Shown here: positions 34,889 through 42,798 of the stretch, piece by piece | Layout: every line of letters begins with the position of its first letter | Position numbering within the stretch: the stretch's first letter is position 1 | From: Bacteroidota bacterium | GTDB taxonomy: Bacteria > Bacteroidota > Bacteroidia > Cytophagales > Cyclobacteriaceae | Length of the DNA stretch: 64,000 bases | Assembly (NCBI GenBank): GCA_023417785.1 | Contig: JAEZEH010000096.1 | Location: forward strand, 1-64,000 | Direction: 5' to 3' | Program-made: the position numbers and the translations under genes | The notes under the pieces: model-generated | The model's database searches: none | Told to the model about the DNA's origin: nothing | Seen by the model: the letters and a program-made list of their open reading frames with translations, nothing else

Positions 34889-36055
34889 ATGACTAAGAAA
34901 ATCGAAATTTTCGACACGACGCTTCGTGATGGAGAGCAGGTACCTGGGTGCCAGCTGTCGACAAGTGAAAAGGTAACAGTGGCCAGCGCGTTGGAGGAAC
35001 TTGGTGTTGATGTAATCGAGGCGGGTTTTCCTATATCAAGCCCCGGTGATTTCCTCTCGGTAATCGAGATTTCGAAAGCGGTTTCTGAACCGGTCATTTG
35101 CGCACTTACCCGCGCCAAGAAAGACGACATTGATGTGGCTGGTGAAGCGTTGCGTTACGCTAAGCGTGGACGAATCCACACCGGTATCGGGTCATCGGAT
35201 ATCCATATCAAACACAAGTTTAACAGCACCCGTGAAAAGATCATGGAACAGGCTGTCTGGTCGGTCGAATATGCGAAGGCAAAGGGTGTTCAGGTTGAAT
35301 TCTTCGCCGAAGATGCGGGCCGTGCTGATCTGGCTTTCCTGGCGCAGTTGGTAGAGGCTGTGATCGCGGTGGGTGCTGACGTGGTGAACATTCCCGATAC
35401 AACGGGATATTGTCTGCCACATCTTTACGGGAAGAGAATTCAGTACTTGTTCGAGAATGTAAAGAACATCGACAAAGCGATCATATCCGTGCATTGCCAC
35501 AACGACCTCGGTCTTGCCACGGCGAATACAATCTCCGGGCTGATGAACGGTGCACGACAGGCGGAAGTTACAATAAATGGTATTGGTGAACGTGCCGGAA
35601 ACACGTCTCTCGAAGAAGTGGCCATGATCCTGAAAACGCATAAGGATATCGATCTGTATACCAACATTAAATCGGAAAAGATATTTGAGTTGAGTACCCT
35701 CGTTTCCGATCTGATGCGCATGCCGGTTCAGCCCAACAAGGCGATCGTTGGGGCCAATGCATTTGCCCATTCTTCGGGTATTCATCAGGATGGGTTCCTC
35801 AAAAACGCCGAGAACTACGAAATTATCAACCCTTCGGATGTGGGTGTGCCGTGTTCGTCAATCGTGCTGACTGCAAGAAGCGGAAGAGCTGCCTTGAAAC
35901 ACAGGCTGGAACTATTGGGATATCAGCCAAATAAAAGCGAACTTGATACGCTTTACCAGAATTTCCTGGTAATGGCTGATGAAAAGAAAAATGTGAATGA
36001 CGACGACCTCACCACCCTGGTGTCAAACACCCCGGTGCTGGTTGCGCAACGATAA
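34889..36055 (+). CDS. leuA: 2-isopropylmalate synthase, short form without regulatory domain
   Basis: The 388-residue protein has the full DRE-TIM catalytic barrel. Features are IFDTTLRDGEQVPGCQLS (catalytic Arg, metal Asp), VIEAGFPISSPGDF, TGIGSSDIHIKHKF, VNIPDTTGYCLP, ISVHCHNDLGLATANTISG (metal His-x-His) and INGIGERAGNTSLEEVAMIL. The linker subdomains follow (AIVGANAFAHSSGIHQDGFL). It stops about 120 residues short of classical LeuA, so the C-terminal leucine-binding LeuA_dimer domain is missing. A terminator follows 18 bp after the stop, so this is not a local frameshift. Citramalate synthase or a related claisen enzyme is possible, but the leuCDB context favours LeuA. Confidence 0.9.
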   Translation: MTKKIEIFDTTLRDGEQVPGCQLSTSEKVTVASALEELGVDVIEAGFPISSPGDFLSVIEISKAVSEPVICALTRAKKDDIDVAGEALRYAKRGRIHTGIGSSDIHIKHKFNSTREKIMEQAVWSVEYAKAKGVQVEFFAEDAGRADLAFLAQLVEAVIAVGADVVNIPDTTGYCLPHLYGKRIQYLFENVKNIDKAIISVHCHNDLGLATANTISGLMNGARQAEVTINGIGERAGNTSLEEVAMILKTHKDIDLYTNIKSEKIFELSTLVSDLMRMPVQPNKAIVGANAFAHSSGIHQDGFLKNAENYEIINPSDVGVPCSSIVLTARSGRAALKHRLELLGYQPNKSELDTLYQNFLVMADEKKNVNDDDLTTLVSNTPVLVAQR

Positions 36056-36072
36056 ACCAAACCAAACCCCTA

Positions 36073-36103
36073 AAAGGCGCTATCTCCGGATGGCGCCTTT
36101 TTT
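36073..36103 (+). terminator. Terminator of the leuCDBA operon
   Basis: AAAGGCGC / GCGCCTTT form an 8-bp stem around a 12-nt loop, followed by six T in total. Confidence 0.88.
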
Positions 36104-36175
36104 GTACACAGAACCCGGGATTTGGTAGTTCCGCAGAATAACCATAATTTCCATACTTCATCTGGCTGGTAACAT

Positions 36176-37021
36176 ATGACATTTAAACCGTTTCGGGTCC
36201 TTATTGGCGTCCTTCTCCTGTCCAATATTCCGCTTTTTGGGCAGGAAATTGGCCTCGGGTTGTACAGCCTGCGAAACGACTTCGAAAAAGACGCACCCGC
36301 AACCATGGCTCAGGTTCGCGAAATGGGTTTCCGTCAGGTCGAACTGTCCGATACCTATGGCCTCTCTTTTCCCCAATTAATTAAACTGCTCGCTCAGAAT
36401 CAGCTTTCGGTAATCAGCTTCGGCACATCCTACGAAAAGCTAATGGCCGATCCGCAGGCCGTGGTTGATGAAGCCCGTTCTTACGGAGCTCGTTTCATTG
36501 TGTGTTACTGGTTACCGCACGAAGGCACATTCACAACGGAAGATGCGGAGCGCACCTCAAAGGTGTTAAACCAGGCTGGGAAAATCATCGCCCAAAATGG
36601 GCTGCTGTTGTGTTATCATCCTCACGGCTACGAGTTCGGCGCTCATCAATCGGGTACGGTATTCGACTATCTAATGACCAAGCTTGATCCGTCAGTAGTA
36701 TATCTTCAAATGGATGTTTTCTGGGTTAAACAAGCCGGACAGGAACCCGTTGCGTTGTTGAAAAAATATCCGTCGCGGTTTGTGATGATGCACCTGAAGG
36801 ATCGCATGCACGGCTCCGTAAATTCATCGAATGGCAAAGCCGATGTTGAAAGTAATGTGAACCTCGGAACAGGAGACGTAGGCATTGCCGATGTTATTCA
36901 AACTGCCCGTGAATTGGGCATTCAATACTTCTTTATCGAAGACGAATCATCCAGGGCTTCGTTTCAGATTCCATTAAGCCTGGCTTATCTCAAGAGCCTC
37001 GCTTATCAGACGAGGAAGTAG
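36176..37021 (+). CDS. Secreted sugar phosphate isomerase/epimerase-like TIM-barrel protein
   Basis: The 281-residue protein has a signal peptide of about 22 residues (IGVLLLSNIPLFGQE) and an AP-endonuclease-2/xylose-isomerase-like barrel. Features are GLGLYSLRNDFEKDAPATM, EMGFRQVELSDTYG, YGARFIVCYWLPHEG, LLLCYHPHGYEF (metal-ligand His), VVYLQMDVFWVKQAGQEPV, FVMMHLKDRM and YFFIEDESSRASF (Glu ligand). Export suggests action on periplasmic sugars. It is monocistronic after the leu terminator and convergent with the dipeptidase gene. The substrate is unknown. Confidence 0.88.
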   Translation: MTFKPFRVLIGVLLLSNIPLFGQEIGLGLYSLRNDFEKDAPATMAQVREMGFRQVELSDTYGLSFPQLIKLLAQNQLSVISFGTSYEKLMADPQAVVDEARSYGARFIVCYWLPHEGTFTTEDAERTSKVLNQAGKIIAQNGLLLCYHPHGYEFGAHQSGTVFDYLMTKLDPSVVYLQMDVFWVKQAGQEPVALLKKYPSRFVMMHLKDRMHGSVNSSNGKADVESNVNLGTGDVGIADVIQTARELGIQYFFIEDESSRASFQIPLSLAYLKSLAYQTRK

Positions 37022-37047
37022 TTATTCGCTGGCACTGGCCAGGCAGT

Positions 37048-37728
37048 TTACCCTCGTTCCAGCTCTTCGAAATCAATATCCAGAATTTCATACTTGCTCC
37101 AGCCCACAAAGTCGAAGTGCCACCACTCGGAACTGTTGACGCGGAACCCATGCTTTTTCATCACGTCGATAAGGGTCTGGCGGTTCTTTCGTATTTCCGG
37201 GTCGTTCACCGGCGTCGAAGGCCAGGCTTCCTTCTTGAAGCTGTCATAGCCTGTGGGCATCTTTAATTCCGCCCCTGTTGACAAATCAATCAGAGTAATG
37301 TCGACGGCACAGCCGCGGTTGTGGCGGGAACCCCGGTAGGGAGATGCGACGTACGTTGTGTCTTTGTAAACTTCGTAAAACTTCACGGTGGCTTTATAAG
37401 GACGATAAGCATCGAAGACTTTAATACCGAACCCGAGCTTGCTAAAATCACTCTGTGCATTCTTTAGCGCATCGGCTACCGATTTTCGGGCATAAGCCTT
37501 TGGCAGGTTGTAGATCACTTCACCGGTAAAATTATTATCCGTTGCGTATCGGATGTCAAGTACAATTCCCGGAATATGATTTTCAAGATTGATGAGCTCT
37601 TTTTTCGGGTCAGTCTCTACTGATTTCTTGTAGCCATCCAGCGTTACCGGTTTGAGACCATATTTGTATTGTCCGAAACCTGAAACTGCGATTAGTACAA
37701 GGCAAATGATAGCTACTCCTTTTTTCAT
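37048..37728 (-). CDS. D-alanyl-D-alanine dipeptidase (M15D, VanX/DdpX-like), exported
   Basis: The 226-residue protein has a signal peptide (IICLVLIAVSGFGQ). The M15 core has VLDIRYATDNNFTGEVIY, KVFDAYRPY (transition-state Arg), the zinc ligands His and Asp in GSRHNRGCAVDITLID, and the catalytic Glu and third zinc ligand His in SSEWWHFDF. All catalytic residues are present. It probably hydrolyses D-Ala-D-Ala released from peptidoglycan, for recycling. No vanH or vanA ligase is nearby, so a vancomycin-resistance role is not supported. It is the last gene of a six-gene minus-strand operon (3-bp gap to the macrodomain gene). Confidence 0.93.
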   Translation of the reverse strand: MKKGVAIICLVLIAVSGFGQYKYGLKPVTLDGYKKSVETDPKKELINLENHIPGIVLDIRYATDNNFTGEVIYNLPKAYARKSVADALKNAQSDFSKLGFGIKVFDAYRPYKATVKFYEVYKDTTYVASPYRGSRHNRGCAVDITLIDLSTGAELKMPTGYDSFKKEAWPSTPVNDPEIRKNRQTLIDVMKKHGFRVNSSEWWHFDFVGWSKYEILDIDFEELERG

Positions 37729-37731
37729 AGA

Positions 37732-38250
37732 TCATGGATTGAGAATACTGGTATAAATTCTATAATTCTCTTCATCAAAGCAACAAAAGATCAGCCGTTT
37801 AAGAGAACGGTTCCCCTTCAAACAATCGGAGACAGCTTTAGTCGCAATCTGAGCGGCTCTTCCTTTGGGGAATCCGTACACACCGGTACTGATGTTCGGA
37901 AATGCAATAGTGGTCACGTTGTGTGAAACGGCTACCGCGAGACTATTACGGTACGCGTTTTCGAGAAGTTCGTCTTCAGCGTTGTGGCCACCCCGCCACA
38001 CCGGACCTACTGTGTGGATAACGTACCTAGCCTTCAAAAGTCCGCCGGAAGTAATCACCGCCTCACCAACAGGGCATCCACCCTGACGGTTCCTGATTAC
38101 TACGCATTCCTCCGTGATGGCTGGTCCACCCCGTCTGTGGATCGCGCCATCGACTCCTCCTCCGCCCATTAGACCCGAGTTCGCTGCGTTAACAATGGCT
38201 TCCACTTGAAGAAGGGTTATGTCACCGCGCAAAACTTCAACGCGCTTCAT
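37732..38250 (-). CDS. Macrodomain protein, probable O-acetyl-ADP-ribose deacetylase
   Basis: The 172-residue single macrodomain resembles YmdB/MacroD. Features are EAIVNAANSGLMGGGGVDGA with the catalytic Asp in GGGVDGAIHRRGG, GCPVGEAVITSGG, VIHTVGPVW and the phosphate loop FPNISTGVYGFPKGRAA. It should hydrolyse O-acetyl-ADP-ribose or remove ADP-ribose from proteins. Its ATG overlaps the stop of dtd (ATGA), so the two are translationally coupled. Confidence 0.93.
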   Translation of the reverse strand: MKRVEVLRGDITLLQVEAIVNAANSGLMGGGGVDGAIHRRGGPAITEECVVIRNRQGGCPVGEAVITSGGLLKARYVIHTVGPVWRGGHNAEDELLENAYRNSLAVAVSHNVTTIAFPNISTGVYGFPKGRAAQIATKAVSDCLKGNRSLKRLIFCCFDEENYRIYTSILNP

Positions 38251-38699
38251 ACCTTGTTTTTGGTATCTATTACAATGGTGACAGGCCCGTCGTTCACCAG
38301 CGCGACTTTCATATCAGCGCCGAACTCGCCGGTCTGAACCGGCTTCCCGAGGTGAGTACCAAGGAATCTAATAAGGCTTTGATACAACGGAATGGCTATC
38401 TCAGGCTTCGATGCCTTCAGGTAGGAAGGCCGGTTTCCTTTCTTTGTGCTGGCATGTAGGGTAAACTGGCTTACAACAATGATCTCACCATTCAGGTCCT
38501 TCACGCTGATGTTCATCACGCCATGCTCGTCGTTAAATATACGGAGGTTGACGACCTTGTTCGCGAGCCACTCGATATCGTCGGCCCCATCTGCGTCTTC
38601 GATTCCCAGCAATAACAACAACCCTTGTGCGATGGATGATTTCACTATCCCGTCTATCGTAACGGACGCAGAAGATACGCGCTGTATGACGGCAATCAT
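38247..38699 (-). CDS. dtd: D-aminoacyl-tRNA deacylase
   Basis: The 150-residue protein removes D-amino acids (and misloaded glycine) from tRNA. The two signature motifs are present: SQFTLHASTKKGNRPSY (the SQFTL catalytic motif) and VNDGPVTIVID (the cross-subunit NxGPxT motif). The N-terminus MIAVIQRVSSASVTIDG is canonical. It lies immediately after the NAD(P)-binding gene and overlaps the macrodomain gene by 4 bp. Confidence 0.96.
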   Translation of the reverse strand: MIAVIQRVSSASVTIDGIVKSSIAQGLLLLLGIEDADGADDIEWLANKVVNLRIFNDEHGVMNISVKDLNGEIIVVSQFTLHASTKKGNRPSYLKASKPEIAIPLYQSLIRFLGTHLGKPVQTGEFGADMKVALVNDGPVTIVIDTKNKV

Positions 38700-39341
38700 T
38701 TAATATTCCTGGAGTGCTTTCGATTCATGAATGTGGACCCCTTCTTTTTCATCCCTCGCCAGACGTATCATCGCTCTGGCAACTTTTACGGCATCCACGG
38801 CTTTATATTTTTCCGGAATCAGAAACCCGAATGCTTTGTAAAAGAATTTGGCGGCGTCTTCACCAGGTCTGCTTTCATCTCGCGGCCCCAGCAACAGCGA
38901 AGGTCTCATAATATGATAGCTGCGAAAGCCAACCTTACCGATAGCTTCCTCTACCTCACCCTTCACTTTGTTGTAATAGATCGATGCATTTTTGTCTGCG
39001 CCCAATGCCGACACCAGTAAAAATTGCTGAGCACCCAACCGGTGGGTGGTTGTGGCCAGTTCAAGAGGATATGTGTAGTCTACCTTTCTGAAGGCTTCTT
39101 TGGAACCGGCTTTCTTCATGGTTGTACCAAGACAACAAAACACGACGTCGCCTGCAATCTGTGAATCCAATTCACTGAGGCGGTCAAAATCAATAATAAT
39201 ATTCTGAAGTTTTTCGTGCTTAAGCTTAAGCGGTGATCGCGTAATTGCCTTGACGAGGTGATATTCGGGATCATTCAGGAGCAGTTCCAACAACTGGTTT
39301 CCGATCAACCCTGTAGCTCCGGCAATAAGCGCTACCTTCAT
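38700..39341 (-). CDS. NAD(P)-binding oxidoreductase (SDR a5 / HTATIP2-like)
   Basis: The ATG at 39341 (MKVALIAGATGLIG) is preferred over 39368 because it overlaps the upstream stop as ATGA and places the Rossmann motif GATGLIGNQL at the N-terminus. The protein is then 213 residues, with DVVFCCLGTTMKKAGSKEAF, VDYTYPLELATTTHRLGA, FLLVSALGADKNASIYYNKV (YxxxK) and SYHIMRPSLLLGPRDESRPG. This matches the atypical short-chain dehydrogenase group that includes HTATIP2/TIP30-like and quinone-oxidoreductase-like proteins. The substrate is unknown. Confidence 0.88.
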   Translation of the reverse strand: MKVALIAGATGLIGNQLLELLLNDPEYHLVKAITRSPLKLKHEKLQNIIIDFDRLSELDSQIAGDVVFCCLGTTMKKAGSKEAFRKVDYTYPLELATTTHRLGAQQFLLVSALGADKNASIYYNKVKGEVEEAIGKVGFRSYHIMRPSLLLGPRDESRPGEDAAKFFYKAFGFLIPEKYKAVDAVKVARAMIRLARDEKEGVHIHESKALQEY

Positions 39342-39739
39342 AGCTCCCTGAGTTGAGATCTCTCCCACATAATGAACTTCTCCAACTCATGCTGAATGGA
39401 ATTGTACACCATCAGCAGGATTGCAAAGTCGTCGGTGAAGCCGATACCAAGAAGCACATCGGGAATCAGGTCCAGGGGATTAACGAAGTAAACGATGGAG
39501 GCGGTGATGAGTAGTAATGACTTCCACGGTATATCGGTGTATCTTCCCTGAACGTAAGCTTTGAATAATCTGGTCACCGCATGGAATTTTTCCTGTACGC
39601 CAGCCTGTCGGGCCTGATTCCACTCTACGGTTTTCAACTTCATTCCCAGTTTACCCAACAACAGAAGGAGTCGCTGACGTTTTCCGATCATTCCGCCTGC
39701 ACGCTTCATAGCGAGGTCAAAAAAAGCATTTGTATTCAT
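39338..39739 (-). CDS. YkvA family (DUF1232) membrane protein
   Basis: The 133-residue protein contains the DUF1232 core, ITASIVYFVNPLDLIPDVLL-G-I-GFTDDFAILLMVY, with one or two membrane helices and the conserved PLDLIPD motif. The function of the family is unknown. The N-terminal 60 residues are basic and helical. It is second in the six-gene operon and overlaps the following oxidoreductase by 4 bp. Confidence 0.9.
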   Translation of the reverse strand: MNTNAFFDLAMKRAGGMIGKRQRLLLLLGKLGMKLKTVEWNQARQAGVQEKFHAVTRLFKAYVQGRYTDIPWKSLLLITASIVYFVNPLDLIPDVLLGIGFTDDFAILLMVYNSIQHELEKFIMWERSQLREL

Positions 39740-39752
39740 ACCGTCCTGTAAT

Positions 39753-40274
39753 TTAAAAAGTACGCTGAATTTCCTTTTTTAGTTCAACGATGGCGTGGCT
39801 AATCAAATCCACCTGCTTGTTCATAGCCTTTTCAATGACTTTTTTCGAAAGTTCAATACTTGACGCATCGGCGGCTACTTCACCGGCAGCCTCGTTGATC
39901 GAAACAATGAGATCCTCCTTCGCATTGCGAATCATTTCCCAGACCTCATGGCTCATGTAGACCTGCTGCGAAACGTTATGATTAAATTCATTCCTTATTT
40001 CCTGGAGAAGTTGCTGGTGAAAATCACGTGCCGAGACCGACGAATCATTAAGTCGTACCAGGAGGTTCTGCGGGCTGATTCTTTCCAGAAAGAGCGTCAT
40101 TCTTTCGTACGCCTGCAAGCGTACCGGTAATACGGTCTGGATGCCGGCTCCGCGAATCTCCATCCGCTTCAGGTCCATCTCTTTCTGAATTTGTGAGCGA
40201 ACCATCAGGTAGGCTGCGTATAGTACAAGGGAGGCCGGAAGGAGTATCTTTCCAAATTCGATTACTGCATCCAT
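39753..40274 (-). CDS. Conserved membrane-anchored helical protein of unknown function
   Basis: The 173-residue protein has one N-terminal membrane helix (ILLPASLVLYAAYLMV), followed by a long charged helical segment. Landmarks are LPVRLQAYERMTLFLERISP, FHQQLLQEIRNEFNHNVSQQ, VYMSHEVWEMIRNAKEDL and a C-terminal helix with MNKQVDLISHAIVELKKEI. It looks like a family conserved in Bacteroidota (uncharacterised), not an enzyme. It is the first gene of the operon running to 37048 and is divergent from the HesB/IscA gene. Confidence 0.75.
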   Translation of the reverse strand: MDAVIEFGKILLPASLVLYAAYLMVRSQIQKEMDLKRMEIRGAGIQTVLPVRLQAYERMTLFLERISPQNLLVRLNDSSVSARDFHQQLLQEIRNEFNHNVSQQVYMSHEVWEMIRNAKEDLIVSINEAAGEVAADASSIELSKKVIEKAMNKQVDLISHAIVELKKEIQRTF

Positions 40275-40311
40275 AGAATTTATTAACAGGAATATATGTT
40301 GGAAATTTAGA

Positions 40312-40319
40312 TAATTTTG
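40312..40319 (+). promoter_or_regulatory. Candidate -7 element of the HesB/IscA gene
   Basis: TAATTTTG is a perfect TAnnTTTG match 22 bp upstream of the ATG at 40341. No TTTG was found at the expected -33 distance. Confidence 0.35.
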
Positions 40320-40340
40320 AAGTAAATCCCACCGCTAAGG

Positions 40341-40661
40341 ATGTTCGACAATATTACACCAGTCACTATATCGGCAAAAGCCGCGGAAGAAATTCGCAGA
40401 ATTATGGAAACCAAGAACATTCCTGAAGGCTATCGGCTTCGCGTTGGTGTGCGCGGGGGTGGTGGCTGCGGGGGCGCCAGCTTTATCCTGGGTTTTGATA
40501 CAAAGAAGGAATCCGACCTTGAATACGATTTCAACGAGATCCCGGTTTTGATCGACAAGAAACACACCCTGTACCTCATTGGGAAAGAAGTTGATTATGT
40601 AGCCAACGGTGATGCACAGGGCTTCGCATTCGTAGACGCTGCCAGGGAAAGGGTTGACTAG
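40341..40661 (+). CDS. HesB/IscA-family iron-sulfur assembly protein lacking the C-terminal CxC
   Basis: The 106-residue protein has the A-type carrier fold: ISAKAAEEIRRIMETKNIPE, LRVGVRGGGGCGGASFILGF, PVLIDKKHTLYLIGKEVDY and GFAFVDAARERVD at the end. The first cluster Cys (GGGCGG) is present, but the usual C-terminal Cys-Gly-Cys is replaced by a tail without Cys. It may bind clusters differently or act as a regulator or chaperone; several Bacteroidota have such short variants. It is convergent with folB, and the two reading frames overlap by 4 bp. Confidence 0.88.
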   Translation: MFDNITPVTISAKAAEEIRRIMETKNIPEGYRLRVGVRGGGGCGGASFILGFDTKKESDLEYDFNEIPVLIDKKHTLYLIGKEVDYVANGDAQGFAFVDAARERVD

Positions 40662-41023
40662 TTCACTCGCTTCTGGCTGACGAGCAGTGATGACCGTTTG
40701 CACTTGGCGCCAATCGGGGGATTGAGCTTCGAAATCTTCAGGTCCACGTGTGAGGCAGTGGGGCAATCCCGAAAGACATGGGCGATGATCTTTGCTGCCA
40801 CGGTTTCAAGCAGCTTCGAGGGCTCGTCCATCTCTTCCTTCACAATCTGGAAAAGCGTTTCATAGTTTACTGTTCCACCCAGGTCGTCATGTTCGGCAGC
40901 CTCGGAAAAGTCCGTTTCGACGGCGATGTCAACTTCAAAAAAATTACCAGATTCCCTTTCATGTGGGTAAACGCCGTGAAAGGCGTGGAACTCCAGTCCC
41001 TCCAGTGCAATCTTTCCGGTCAT
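40658..41023 (-). CDS. folB: Dihydroneopterin aldolase
   Basis: The 121-residue protein makes 6-hydroxymethyl-dihydropterin in folate synthesis. Markers are IALEGLEFHAFHGVYPHERE (with the conserved Glu), VNYETLFQIVKEEMDEPSKL, LETVAAKIIAHVF and the C-terminal LKISKLNPPIGAKC with the catalytic Lys. It is coupled to the DivIVA gene upstream by an ATGA overlap. Length fits the family. Confidence 0.94.
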   Translation of the reverse strand: MTGKIALEGLEFHAFHGVYPHERESGNFFEVDIAVETDFSEAAEHDDLGGTVNYETLFQIVKEEMDEPSKLLETVAAKIIAHVFRDCPTASHVDLKISKLNPPIGAKCKRSSLLVSQKRVN

Positions 41024-41784
41024 CCAATTTCGTCGAAAAACGACTTATGAACTTTGGGGATATGCTGAGTCTCCACATAGAGATGCGGCGTTTCATGCAC
41101 CGGTTCTTCTGATTTGGTTGGTTCAGCTTCGAGCTTTATTTCGGGTTCGTGTGCCTGGTGCTGTGGCTGTTTTGACCGTTGATTTTTCTCGAAGTCTATA
41201 TTCGGAAAGGCAATGCGTTTGGCTTCGCGGCGCGCCATGGCAAGGTGCTGGTCCGGATCGAAGTCTTTCGAAAGTTGTTTTGATCTGTCTACCCTGTCGA
41301 GCATGTCATTGGCCAGGCGTTTAAGATCGCCAAGCAGGTCTTCGCGGGCCGTCTCGAGTTTCTTGTAGTTCTCTACAAGAATCTTCAGGCGATCCTCCAT
41401 TTCAGCCACTATTTCTTTGGCTCTTACATCAGACTCCTCGATGGTATCCTTGGCTTTTGATTTGGCTTCATTCATCATGGATTCCGCCTTCAACTGCGTT
41501 TCTCTCATGTGAAGCTCTGCTGTGACGCGTGCCTGTTCGATAACATGGGCACCGGTGTCTTCTGCCGTTTTCAAGGTCTTGTACAACGAACTTTCGACTT
41601 CACGAAGCTTGGTCACTTCCCGTTCAGTTGCTTCGAGTTTAATTCTGAGTTCCTTGTTTTCGTCCTGAATTCTTTCCCACTCCTGAGAAAGCGTAATCAG
41701 AAAAGCATTTACTTCATCTTTTTCATAACCTCTGAAATTCTTTTCAAAGGTCTTTTGGCGTATTTCGATGGGAGTGATTCTCAT
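41020..41784 (-). CDS. DivIVA-domain coiled-coil protein
   Basis: The 254-residue protein has the DivIVA N-terminal module (about 1-60: RITPIEIRQKTFEKNFRGY, EKDEVNAFLITLSQEWERI) followed by a continuous coiled coil to about 190. The C-terminal tail is low-complexity and rich in Gln, Glu and Pro (about 200-245). In Gram-positives DivIVA marks curved membrane and division sites. The role in Bacteroidota is not defined, but a scaffold at the inner membrane is likely. Confidence 0.9.
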   Translation of the reverse strand: MRITPIEIRQKTFEKNFRGYEKDEVNAFLITLSQEWERIQDENKELRIKLEATEREVTKLREVESSLYKTLKTAEDTGAHVIEQARVTAELHMRETQLKAESMMNEAKSKAKDTIEESDVRAKEIVAEMEDRLKILVENYKKLETAREDLLGDLKRLANDMLDRVDRSKQLSKDFDPDQHLAMARREAKRIAFPNIDFEKNQRSKQPQHQAHEPEIKLEAEPTKSEEPVHETPHLYVETQHIPKVHKSFFDEIG

Positions 41785-41796
41785 AAGCTATAAAGT

Positions 41797-42705
41797 TTAA
41801 AAAATAATATGCCAAACAGCTATAGTCCGGTCATCGCTTGCGGTTAGTAACTGATCGTGATGGGCAGACCATAACGTCTTGTTTACAGAAGACCAATGTC
41901 CGCCATGACGGGCGCGGTCAATTACCTTAAGCAGCTTCAGTTCGTTTGCGTCCCAAACTTTGATGGACTTATCAAGGCTACAAGTTACAAAATGTTTCTT
42001 ATCCGGACTAAAATCCAAATGATTAATCGCGAACATATGAGCCACTATCTCAGTGGAGTTACAGTATTCCTCGTCGACGTTCCAAACCTTCAGTCGCGCA
42101 TCGCGTGACCCGCTCAGAAGGGTTTTCCCATCAGGCGAATACCGCACCGTGAATACAGAATTCTGATGGGCCTGCCATTCGCGTTTCAGGTTCAGATTGT
42201 AGTCGAATATCCGGATAAAGTTATCGCTGTAACCGACTGCGATTTCCTGTGTACCGTCGTGTATGTCAATGGACCGGGCGCTCTTCTCGGAAAGACGTAC
42301 GCGGTTCGTCACGGTAAGATTTTCCAGGTCCACCTTGAAAACACTTCCATCGCCGCAGGCGACAATCAGGTTATTATCCCATGATCGTATATCAAATATC
42401 GCGGCAGTCGTTATCTTCAACGATCCGGTTTCCTTTTTATTCTCCCAGTCAAGCACATGTATGCCTTCATAATTATGGCCGGCAATTAATTGACCTGTCT
42501 CTTTGTGAAAATGCAGTCCATAAACAGAATGCGGCAACCGGGCTATGAGTTGTCCTTCCTCGGGGTTGACGAGGTCCCATGAGACCACCATTCCGTCGCC
42601 GGATCCCGAGAAAAAGATATTGGATACCGGTCCGGGTTCGAGTGTGTAAATGCAATCTCGGTGACCTTTGAGGGTGTTCACCTTATGAATCTGGACAGGA
42701 GACAT
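41797..42705 (-). CDS. WD40-repeat protein
   Basis: The protein has about 302 residues from ATG 42705 (MSPVQIHKVNTLKGH). The frame extends upstream to 42768, but that extension is hydrophobic and reads into the divergent promoter. Seven WD40-type blades are suggested by repeats ending in W-D or similar: GDGMVVSWDL, SRDARLKVWNV, SLDKSIKVWDA, SDDRTIAVWHI. It is likely a cytoplasmic beta-propeller scaffold of unknown partner. It is divergent from the PPTase gene. Confidence 0.88.
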   Translation of the reverse strand: MSPVQIHKVNTLKGHRDCIYTLEPGPVSNIFFSGSGDGMVVSWDLVNPEEGQLIARLPHSVYGLHFHKETGQLIAGHNYEGIHVLDWENKKETGSLKITTAAIFDIRSWDNNLIVACGDGSVFKVDLENLTVTNRVRLSEKSARSIDIHDGTQEIAVGYSDNFIRIFDYNLNLKREWQAHQNSVFTVRYSPDGKTLLSGSRDARLKVWNVDEEYCNSTEIVAHMFAINHLDFSPDKKHFVTCSLDKSIKVWDANELKLLKVIDRARHGGHWSSVNKTLWSAHHDQLLTASDDRTIAVWHIIF

Positions 42706-42777
42706 GATCATGATGAGGGCGAAAGTTCTGATTTTCCAAATCCTAAACCAAAAAAAGGGCAAATTCATTCAATGGTT

Positions 42778-42785
42778 TACATTTG
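42778..42785 (+). promoter_or_regulatory. Candidate -7 element of the PPTase gene
   Basis: TACATTTG is a perfect TAnnTTTG match 13 bp before the ATG at 42799, implying a very short leader. No clear -33 element is visible. Confidence 0.33.
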
Positions 42786-42798
42786 CAAAAAATAATCC

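Noticed and set aside
34889..36120. leuA truncated by a frameshift
   Set aside because: A clean stop is followed by a strong terminator within 18 bp, and no frame encodes a regulatory domain before it.
37048..37728. Vancomycin-resistance gene vanX
   Set aside because: The catalytic motifs fit M15D dipeptidases, but no vanH, ligase or VanRS genes are nearby, and the neighbours are housekeeping genes.
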